Assembly: GCA_964023275.1 (NCBI GenBank)
Contig: OZ029913.1
Location: 43,648,757 to 43,712,756 of the forward strand
Length of the DNA stretch: 64,000 bases
Direction of reading: 5' to 3'
DNA from: Norana najaformis
Lineage: Eukaryota > Annelida > Clitellata > Crassiclitellata > Hormogastridae
In this document: positions 39,501 to 51,500 of the stretch, one piece after another
Position numbering within the stretch: position 1 is the stretch's first letter
Layout of the letters: every line of letters starts with the position of its first letter
Notes under the pieces: generated by a model
Seen by the model: the letters and a program-made list of their open reading frames with translations, nothing else
Told to the model about the DNA's origin: nothing
Database searches by the model: none
Translations under genes and position numbers: made by a program

Positions 39501-42500
39501 TGTATCATGCCATTCTGTCCAAATGCTGTTGCAAACATACTAAAACAATGACACCCAACATCAACACATTACTCCTGAGCCAACTGCTAATTATTATTAT
39601 AATTTTTTACCCCCGATAGATATGATCCATCAGGATTTACAAACATTTCCAGAAAATTTGAAGTGTCAGGATCAGCTAAACTTCATCCAGATCTGGCTGA
39701 GAGATTAATATTTATTTAGAAAGGATGAATTCAGAAGAAAAGGTAAAACTACTCTATGCAAGATACAGTGCAGCTTTTATTATTATTTTGCTAGTTTTAC
39801 CTAAGATGGGAACTAAACCTCAGGAATTAAAATGTTCATTAATAGGTAGAAAGAAAATCTTTGTAAAAAAGAGTGCTGTTCAAAGTACTAGATCAAAGTT
39901 TATAAGTAAATTTAAACATAGTGGGCTATTCAAGTAAATTAAGTACTGAAACATAGGTTCACTATTACTTTGCTAAAATTAAAGCACTTCCTATTTTTAA
40001 TACTTGCTTACAGGTAAAAGTATTAGAACTTTTCCTTAAGTACACTAACATCAACAAATGTGTTACTTTTACCTTTTTACATCTGTTACTTTTACTTTGT
40101 TACAGTTCAACAGTAGCAAAAAACATTTACGTCAGAACAGTAATGCATAACTACTACTACATTACTGTTCAATACTGAAAAACAGACTACCTTCACAAGA
40201 CCCTTCAGGAAGGAAAATGTATCAGTAAAAAGAGCAAAATTACAGAGTTGTTACTTTGCATTAGAACTGAAAACTATAGTAAACAATAAAGTAATGTAAG
40301 GTATCGAAAGGCAAAGCAAGGCAGCTGCATTTCACCAGGAGTCTTCAGAGGCATATGGTCCTCTGGTGAAGGCCATTTCAGCACAATACAACCAGTCACA
40401 CAATTAAACAATAGCCCTTTATGGGTTACACAACTCAACAATGAATAGTCAACTTCAAGTGATGTATGAGATTTGAACCCCGGATGCAGAGGTGAAAGAA
40501 AGACGTATAATCAATCCGTCACCTGACTGATGTTCATTATGCAGCATCAGCTCTGCCTTGGTTGGTCCTTCATTCTCAAAGAGGCCGTCGTACAACCTCT
40601 GACGTGACCTTTTGTTCCTTCTCTGGCTCTACTAGTTGAATTTCAAAGTGTATTTGATCAAGCAGATTTACTATCAGGTCATGGAACTTCCCAGGAGTTT
40701 TCTTGAAGAGGTGCTACATAAATGTAAACTTACGGTCATAATCAGCCAATCACGTTACCTTCGGCTACAGAGCCGATTGTGCTTTGGATCTCGTGGAAGA
40801 CGCCTCATGTTGTCTCCTTCCGGATTCTCAAACGATAGAGAGATTGCTGGCAGAAGATCTGTTCCAAGATCGATGAACAAGATCGTCAGAGCACCGAGCG
40901 GAAGTGGAATGTGAGCGATGACGGACAGCATAAAGGCGGCCATTTCAGGAAGGTTACTCGTCAATGTGTAAGCAATCGATTTCTTCAGGTTGTCAAATGT
41001 CAGACGGCCTAAGCACAAGAGTAGGGTACCATAATGTAACATAATAAATGAGCATTTATATAGCTCCTTTCATGATGCCTACAATTCCTTGTTCAGTCTA
41101 TGGACATATGGCATGTTAAGAAATGATTACTTATTTACTTTAAAACACACTGCCTGCAAGGTTGTTAAAAAATTGTCAAACATCGGACAGCCTATTCACA
41201 ATGTTCAGCACATGCCATGGCAATGACTTTTAAAACTGGCATAAAAATCTGGACATGAATAATCAAAACTACAAATACATTACGATGTTACGACTAGATT
41301 ATGCTGAGTTCTACCTTCTTCGATTCCGGCAACAATTGATGCAAAGTTGTCGTCAAGGAGAATGATGTCAGCTGCCTGCTTGCTCACGTCGGATCCACAC
41401 AGTCCCATCGCAATTCCTGGCCAGAATTATATGTAAAACAAACATCTGGAGATAAGATTCATCCAAATTAAGCTGCAAAAGTAACATTTGCCAAAGACGA
41501 ATCTTTTTACCCAAATTAAAATGCACATTCAACATTTACAAGTAATTCTTGTATCCACTTTAATTGCAAAATTAACACTGTGCAATCCAAACTGCAAAAT
41601 TAGCAATCATGGATAAGTGTTTACAGTGGCAAAACTGCAAAATTAATATTCACAGATAGGTGTTTACACAAATTAAGCTGCAAAATTAAAATAAAATTAA
41701 GTCTTTTTACGCAACTTCAACCGTAAATTTAACATTCACAGGTAAGTCTTGATAGGAAATTATACTGAAAAATTAACATTCTTAGACAAATCTTCATGCA
41801 CACAAAAATCTAACATAGAAGGGAACGCACCAATGTCGGCTTTCTTTAGTGCTGGTGTGTCATTGACACCGTCACCTGTCACGGCAACAATGGTTCCCTG
41901 TCGCTGACATGCTTCGACAATTATCAGTTTCTGGTGTGGTGTTGTTCTTGCAAACACAATCTCGGAGTGCATGAAGAGGACATTGTCCAGCTGGGCTGAG
42001 CTCATGTCACGTAGGTCAGCCCCATGAACGACACACGCTCTGGCGTCTCTGTCAAAGAAAGCCACACATGTTTCTAAGACACAGTGATGACTTCTATATT
42101 GCCATGAAGTATGCCAACCATAGACATTACTGATCAGTAACAAAGACTCGCCTTACGACAACTGAGAAATGTTCACAAAAGAAATAAAATCAAAATTTTT
42201 GAATAACGATTCTGACTACCATAATCAGACTGTGTTCCAAAGTGTGTAATGACTGTAATTAGCGTATACAAATGTACAATCCTAGGGTTCTGCACGACAG
42301 CCTGCAACATGTGCAGGGGCTTGGTTGGCTTGCCAATTGATGCGTGATTGCCGATGCTGTGACAGCCTATGTTAAAGGTTCACATCAAGGGTGACTGTGA
42401 GGAGTGTGGTTGAGGACCTGCTTGATGAAAGAAGAGCTTGCTCATTGTCCTATATCCTGGTATTTTTTGGATAACTACCAGATGGCCCTGCACAGAAACG

Positions 42501-45500
42501 GCTCAGTGACAAAGAAGACTCGTGCCAAACAAATGTCCACAACTTGACAACAGCAACGTGCAACAGAAAGTGTAGATAGAAATTAATAAATGTGCAGCAG
42601 GAACTCAAAGGTTTTCAACTCAGCCCATAAATAGAAATGATGAAAATGATGCATCATTTTATAATTTTATAAACATCAAATTATGACTAAGCCATGTTAC
42701 GATTATAACATGTTACAATACACCTAGTTGCCACGGGTTGCAGACTGTCATCATTCATCATCCTCAATGCAACAAGGACCAGGAACTCTGAATACGGTGT
42801 CTACAGTCAACTCTGGAGGGGAAGCAACTGATATGGCTCTGTGTGTCTACATGTGTGAGAGCCAGCCAGTGGCGACTTTTCCAGTCATCTGAACATTTTT
42901 TGCTTACAAATGAACTTGTCGTTCTTAATGAACTCTATCACTTAGGCTAGCAGGCAAAGTGCTTTTGTGAGGTTCTATAGTAACAGTGTCTAGATCTAAG
43001 CATACAAATATGTATGCATACAGTGGCGTCGATCCTATGGTTGCCCCTGGGGCTTGGGCCCCGGCAATATTTTAGCTGTAAAATCGGTACAAGGCAGCTC
43101 TGGACTGACAAAAGTTGTCATTCTTCACTTTAAGACTTTAGTAAACAATCCCAGTCTGTAATTTCCGATTGTACGTACCTCTCTAGGTATTGCTGTCTAT
43201 GCCTACTTTTGCTTAGGTAGACAAGCGGACAGACAGGAAGACAGATACATGAATATGTACTACAACAGTACATAATTATATGCACGTCGACCAAGCGAAC
43301 TGAGTCACAAGCAGTTGGACATACAGACTGTAAGCCACACAGGTCGCCGGGGCACAGATCTATAGCAATGTTTGACACAACCCTGAAAAATTAATGGAAT
43401 GCAGGTCATACAACTTGCTCTCACATCAAGGCCATCGCCATCTGGATGTCATCTTCGACTAGTCAGGCAGTATGGATGCAAACCCACCCGCTAAATTAGT
43501 CTCTTCAGTTACAAAACCATATACATGTACCTTATGTACATATGGTTTTGTAATTATAGGGTGGATACATATATACCCATATTCGTATAGTCGCCCTTTA
43601 TAATTATAATCCCCACACAGTCTCTGCATCATGGATATAAGATTTCGTTAATTTTGAACAAGTCAATATTGATGGTGAAATTGAACTTGTGGAGGTAGGC
43701 TCATCAGCTTTTCATCACTGTTTGGTGTAGATGCAATGAGGTGAAATTGAAAGCCAGTTACTTAGTTTCCCAAGGTTCAACTCCAGGTATAGAAAATTTT
43801 CCTAGTTGACTCAACTATCCATCCCATCTGTATAGGTACAAGAAAAGAATCACGTAAGCGGATTATATAGTGCCTCAATGTGTTGACATTCGGTTATAAA
43901 TGAGTAATTAATAAATTTAGAGCGTTTTTGAGAGGTTATGCAAGGCGCTTTACAAATGCTGTATTACAACAATATGAAATGTAAAATATGAATTTGTTTT
44001 CATTTACACAGTCTGCATTTAAGGCAAGTGACTCAACTCTGTTCTGACACTAGAGTCTTAAACCAAGTTCAGTCATGGATGGCAGAAAAAGGATTGCTCT
44101 TAAACCCATCCAAAACTGAGTTTCTCCTTTTTGGAACCTCACAGCAACTGACTAAATTTAATTCTTTGACTTCCGTCCATCTAGGCATCTGTGTCGTACA
44201 ACGCAACTGTTCAACCCGCAATTTGGGTGTTGTATTTGACTCCAATATGACCTAGAAAGATACGAATAGCGAGGGGAATAAACATACGAATAGCGAGGGG
44301 AATAGCAGTGTTGAAAGCAATGGATAAAACTTGGAAGAGCAGAGCAATCAGCATGAAAACAAAACTGGAGGTATTAAAGACATGTGTATTTAGCACCATG
44401 ATGTATGGATGTGAGACATGGGTCCTGACAAAAGACTCACGACGGAGAGTCTTGGCATTTGAGAGAAAATGTTACAGAAAAATCCTAAGGACTCAGAAGA
44501 TTAGGAATGAAGAGGTTTACGAAAGAGTGGCTATAACCGAGAATCTACTGCAGAAGGTTATTCAGCGAAAACTTGGGGATTGTTTGGACATATCTGTAGA
44601 ATGAAGGATGACAGAAATATTAAGACTCTGATGTTTGGAATTATGGAAGGTACGAACAAGAGAGGCAGACCACATCGAGAGTGGGTGGATGACATTGAGG
44701 AGTGGTGTGGCGCGGACTTGCAGAGACTGGGACATGCGGCTCAGAACAGAATCGAGTGGAGACACATTGCGAAACGGGCATCGGACACCTACGGGCATTG
44801 AGCCCACGGTTATTGATGATGATGATGATTTGACTCCAACCTGTCATTCAACGAACATATTAATTCTATATGTAGGTCTGCCCACTACCACATTCATGAT
44901 ATCCGTAAAGTTAGGCACCACATTCCCTTCTCTGCCCTGGTTTGTTTGGCTAATGCCCTAGTCTCCAGCCGTCTTGACTACTGCAACTCACTTCTTACTG
45001 GCATTTCTAAAGCTAATTTGTTGAAGCTTCAAAGATTCCAAAATACATTGGCAAGAGCTATCACTAAAACTCCAAAATATGATCATATATCACCAATCTT
45101 AAATGCGCTGCATTGGTTGCCAGTAGAAAAGCGCATATTTTTCAAGACTGGACTAATTGTATTCAAGACTCTACATTTCAGCCAACCTCGCTATCTTCGC
45201 TCTGTACTGACTCCCAAGACTTATCTCTACTCGACCAGGTCTTCTAGCTATGTAAATCTGACTATTCCACGAACAAGAACAGCTCTTGGAAGGTGTGCCT
45301 TTTCTGTCGCTGGTCCTAGAATCTGTAACTCTCTTCCGACAAATGTTCGCTCGGCAAAGTCTGTTTCGGCCTTCAGACCTCGACTAAAAACTCACCTCTT
45401 CCTGAACTCATTTCCTCCGTAGGCTGCCTCTGTGTCTTCTGGATTCCTCTTAGGCTTTTCGACCCGGACTCACCATGGAATTTGACTTGGTCAATGATTT

Positions 45501-48500
45501 TTTAGCAGCGACCATCAAATGATGCCTTGAGCATTATTACATTGGTGCTATAGAAGTTCTTAGATAAGATTAGAGTGATAAAAACTGAAGTAGATGACAG
45601 GCAATCTGAAACCTACAATAGCGGCTAAGTTTGCTAGAAGAAGCACAATCAGGAAGAACATTCTGGGCAAGTTCATTGTCGAATAAATAATTATATGCTC
45701 ATATTGTGCTGCTTTAGCATTACTGCCATATAACTGCTGTGTATAGGTCTCCTTAAGTTGACATTCCATTGTAAATAATATTAGCGACATTTCTCATTGT
45801 TTGTCTTCCGAGTTTTGGGCTTTGTGTCTGTCTGCATTAGGTCTACTTCGATCTTGACCCCCATACCAGGAGCTTTGCCCCTGAAACCCAATAGGGCTTC
45901 GCATCCAGACCCCATTATAGGCCCGGGCCCCCCAATGTTTACGACGGATCGACGCCTCTGTATGCACACATACCCACATACATACCCCATAAAAACATAT
46001 ATGTCATGTTATAACAAACCTTGGCAGGACTTCTGTAATGGGAATTCCCAGCCTGGCTGCTATGTCGTCCACAGTTTCACTTCCTTCTGAAATGATCCCA
46101 ACTCCCTTGGCAACGGCCTTTGCCGTGATTGGATGATCGCCAGTGATCATGATCACCTTGATCCCGGCCATGTGACACCGACTGATCGCATCTGGAACTG
46201 CAGCTCTTGGAGGATCGATCATTGATACCATTCCGAGGAAACGCAGACCTGTCTGCGGAAAGTTTTCATCGTCAACGTCGAAGGGATATCCATGTGGAAA
46301 TTGTTCGATAGGAAGACGGAGGTCGCAGACGCCAACCACACGCTCTCCCAATCCTCCAAGCTGGACAAAGGAATGGTGAAAGGCCTGCCGCCAGCTGCTA
46401 GAGATCTTCTGCTCCTGGCCGCCAACCATGATCGAGTTGCAACGATCGAAGACTCGTTCTGGGGCTCCAATCATCACAAGAAGATAGCGTTGGTCCCGAG
46501 GGTCATCCATTTCATGAATTGACACCTAAATTTAACATTAACAAGTTGAACAAAATATTACATTGTAAATGTAACAGTAATTGTAAATTAGTAATTGTAA
46601 TCACAGGTTTAATGAAACATTACACTGTAATTACAAATTATTTATTTATTTATTGCACTTTTATGCATTGCAAGGTCACTAAATCCGAATCTGAGGCATG
46701 AGACAAGCGTGCAAGAACATCGTGTCCAGGGTCATTACACGGAGCGTATCACATACCTGATATTTGATGACAGAGTTGAACGGAATCTCGCAGACTTTGC
46801 GGTTTCTCTGTCGAAATTCAGTGGAATTTCCAACAGCAAGTTCCACAAATCTCAGAAGGGCAACTTCGGTTGAATCTCCATTACAAGGTCTGTTAAACAT
46901 CAAACAAAAGAAGTCACTTAAAACTTGCTCTTTAAAAAATGATCAAACTGAAACACATTTATGCAGAGCTTTTTGAAGAAGGTTGCATGAGGGCTGAGCA
47001 GCTAATGCATTTTATATATTTTATTTAGGTATTGTACATGAGCAAGGTCAGAATCTGTTGTACTTATTACATGCACTAGATCGGAACCTGTGGCGCAAGA
47101 CAAGTGTACACAAGTGACTTCTTCAGGTCATTACATGAAGTCTGCTCAGCAGGCACAAACCCACAATCGCAGGATAACAGACTCACAGCTAGAGCGGTTC
47201 CAAAGAGCATTTTTTACTGTTTGGCCGAATACAGATAATTGAACACATTATTCAGCCAAATACATTAGTAAATGCACTGAAGCCTGTGTGTATCTTTATA
47301 ATGGGACTACAAAAATTATAAGATTAGGTAAGATTATTATAAAGAAAAAGAAACAGAAACAGACGGAAAGAGAGAGCATGACAGAAGAAGCAAGACAGAG
47401 GGGCAGTAAGACAAAGACAGAGGCAGTTGCAGACAGCTGATAATGGAGAAAAGCCCATAAACTCACAGATAAAGAGGTCAAGCAAAGAATCCACAAGCCA
47501 CCAAAAATTGTCCTTCAGAGCTTCTTAAAAGTAATATTTCACGAAAGTTTCACAAAAGACATAATCCTTGAAGAATCAAACATTTCAGAATAAAATACCA
47601 ATGCTCACCTTCGTAAAGGATTTCCTGACCCTCCGCGAAATTCTGCTCGGTTGCAGAGCATGATTGCTCGGGCGAGACACATCCATGTCGGATTGTCACG
47701 ATTGTAAGCAGCAACTGTTGACAAAATCAAGAAATCTGTTCACACTTTTCAAAGTGCTTTGGTTATGGGCACTATGGCTGTCAGTTTGGTGTCTGTATAA
47801 CTGTTTATTAATATTCATTTTTCTCCCACTAATTGTACATTATTTCCACCAAATTTTCATTAACTTTTTATGTTTCCCATAATTTGTGTTAAGTTGTCCC
47901 TAATTTTCACTGAGTTTTTATTAATTAAACTTTAACGAAAGCTTACCCAGCCTTACTTTTACCAGTCTATTATCTGACCTTATCTCATCTCACTCCACCT
48001 TTGTGCTACCATGTCACAACTGCCTCTGAGTTCTGTTCTTCTCCTTCAATTGGCTCTCCAAAAGTTCTCAGTTATGTTAACTCCTTAGGCATACTGTATT
48101 TCCAGTGGTACTTCTTACACTCTTGTTCTTCGCTCAGGTCAGCATTCCAGATCTGGTTGTCGAACCACATGTGCGAGATGGTCATTTTGTTCTGTGTCAA
48201 AGTTCCAGATTTGTCGGAGCAGATGATCGATGTTGAACCCAGAGTCTCTACGGCCTCCAGGTTCTTGATCAGGCAGTTCTTATCAGCCATTGCTTTTGCA
48301 GCCACAATCAAACATATCTGAAATAAATAAACATAAGCTATTAAATTATTTTTGTTGGTATGTAAATAACTGTTAAAGAACAATAAAACACGCCTAAAAC
48401 AACTAAAATTTATTATTTTAGTGTTGATATAATAACTGTTCAGTATCAATCACAATATCGTAAATAAATGAAAATAAGCTATGCATTATTTTTAGTAGTA

Positions 48501-51500
48501 TGAAAATAACAGTTCAGGAACATTCAAACATATCTGGAAGAAAAGGTAAGCTATTCATTATTTTTTGTCATAATTATTACTGCTAAGGAATGAGCTAATG
48601 CGGATCATATGTACCTTGGGCAAAAATAAATAGATAAACAATAATAGCAATAGTAGTAAAGGATAAGAAAGCAACCAGCTGTTAAATGCTTAGAATAATG
48701 TATAACGAAAAGTGATAGAAAACATAAATCAGATCAGTCTGCTCACAGTTATAACTGGAAGCAGTCCTTCGGGAACGCAGGCCACGATTATCCCGATCAG
48801 ATAGATCAGGGCGTCAACCCAGACAGCATGCAGAAACTGTGACTCAATCATCATCCACAAGAAGAAGAACAAAAGTGAGACGAAAACTGCAATCCCGAAC
48901 ACCACCGTGATCAGAAATCGGATCTCACGAGCAATCAGCGTCTCCTCTCCAACTTCCATCCGGGCAGCAACATTTGCAATCCGACCCATGACCGTCCTGT
49001 CACCCGTCCCAATTACAACGCACCGAGCGACCCCTGGAAAATGAATTTAATCCACAATCTTGTGTTCTATGTAGTGGCCAAATCCAAATGAATTATGCTG
49101 AGATGGTGGCAGGTGGCATAGTATGTTTTATTTGACTTTGAGACAAAGAGGCTCAGAGACCAATAGACACACAGGGAGAGACACAGATGGGCAGACACAG
49201 ACTCAGAGAGAATTTGTACAGAGCGAGAGAGACAGATACAGAAAGGTTCAGGGGAGAAACAGAGAAAGGCAGACACACACAGACATAAAGTGACAGAGAG
49301 AGGCTGAGAAAGAGATAGGCAGAGAGACAGACAGATAGCAAGACAAAAGGTGACAGAACGGCTTAGGGAGAGATAGATACAGAGAAAAAGCGCCTGTGGC
49401 AGATACAGAAAGTGGGACTGGTTGACTGAGTCATGAACAGGTGCTACATAAATTAACAATTACAACTGAGACTAACACAGAGTCACAGACAGACACGGAG
49501 ATTTAGTGAAACACAGGCAGAGAAAAACAGACTCCCTGGCTTTTCTAGGAACTGTGCATTTGTTGTATCAACTATCGCAGGCATATGACACATGCACATT
49601 AGTCATGCGACACATGCGTTTTAGTCACACATGTCCAGGCCCACCCAAAATCCATCAATTCGACACACCCACAATGAGTAATGCAAAATCACATTCACAG
49701 CCTCCTTTCATCCAGGCCGCTAAAATCAAGAACTCGTAAAGTTCACCTTCCACGACGCTGGTCGAGTAGAAGACAAGGTTTCTTGTCTCCAGTGGATTTT
49801 CGTTCGTGTAGTCAGCAGTCCGCACTTTTGGTTCCGATTCCCCGGTCAGTGCAGAATTATCGACCTAAAATGATCAACAATCAAAAATTACAATTTTAAT
49901 ACAATCAATATGTCTATCCTGTATAATCTAAAAACTTTTATAGCGCAGTAATGCACGTATGTCCAGATATCATAATTGTAAGTGCATATTTACATAGCGC
50001 CTCTTCAAGAAAACTCCTCAGAGTTGCTTCTGACCTGACAAAACACGATCACAATCGAACAGAATGGTTTTCATCCGCAGCCAAAGTAGAGGCAGAGAAA
50101 GGGCAAGACACATATTGCAGGTTGAATGGCAGTCTGCTCCAGCATGAGCTACTAAAATACATGTCTATGTACGTAATTATTGACCCCAACTAAAAACTTC
50201 CTGAATGTGGTTTTTTTGGTGCTGAAAAAGCAGAGTTTATGATTTATACCTTAAATCCTTTTGCTGCGATGATCCTCATGTCTGCAGGGATTACGTCCCC
50301 CGTCTTCACTTCAACTATGTCACCAACAACCAGCTCCTCTGCATGAATACTCATCTTCTCATTCTTTCGCAAGACCACAGCAAACTAAACAAAAAACCAT
50401 GACTATATAATTTTAACTGTATTACAACTGTAACCACAACTTCTTGTGTTCCAACTTGTGTTCCCTGAACAGCAAACTAAACTTACAACCATTTATCTAA
50501 GGCATGTTTGTGGTTACATGTAATGTAATGTATGACTTACATAGGATTTCTATCAGGCATATTGTAAGCATTACAGTAAGATAATTTAAACAGCAAACTA
50601 AACAAATAATCACAGTGGTCCTATGTAATTGTAATCATAATACATAACTGTAACTACCTCACCTGTGCAGCACTATCGGAAAAGAAGAGCGAACCCTAGA
50701 GGCAGCCATGCATTTTGAAGTGTTTTAGCAACCTCATTCTTTTACCCCCAGCACATGAGCCATCGCCTAAGCCACTTCATCTTCCCATTGCAGCACTGTA
50801 CTCATTTTATAGTCAAGTTTGCAGGGAACACAAGCAGAGCAGAAATCTCAGACAACTTTCTTTAACTTTCACTTGCCAAACTCAGCAAGACGTCTAAATA
50901 CCCAACATGGCCTGTGACACCTAGCAAGTGTAGGCAAGATCAAAAACAAATAAAAAACAAACGTCTTTCCATCTGGGACGAGGTCTGATTTTCCTGCAAT
51001 CAATAATTTCCTACTCCTAACATAATTTTTTCATTCCTGAGGGATCATTACTCCTTCCGTAAATAAATAACTAAAAACCTGTGGAGCCAGCTTTTTAAAG
51101 GACTCCATGATTCGCGAGCTTTGTGCCTCTTGATAGTATGAGAAGCTTCCATTGATAATGACAACTCCAGCCAAAATGAAACCCAGGTAGAGCTACAAAA
51201 GCACAAACAAACATATAACTGGAGTAGTAATTTCGCTACTACCCACTTATTCATTTAAAGCATTATTATTATTACACTTGCAAAGTAAGTAACATATTCA
51301 TTCCATGTAGGCTGCTCAGCAGGCTCAAACCCACTATTGTTAGGTTACAGACTCAGCATGCTAACAAACAGACCACCATGGTGCACTGTTATTATGCAAG
51401 TTCACTCTTAGAAAACACAACCAGTGAAGCAATGAAGATTCAGAGGAAAACAACTGAAGTATAGGCAAGGTGGTGGCAAGTATGGCATGGTTAGGTATTT

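Noticed and set aside
44308-44604. Host gene encoding a 98-aa protein
   Set aside because: It is the C-terminal part of a nested LINE flanked by a target duplication.
49067-49459. 130-aa minus-strand frame with many Ser/Leu/Cys
   Set aside because: Purine-repeat artefact in an ATPase intron.
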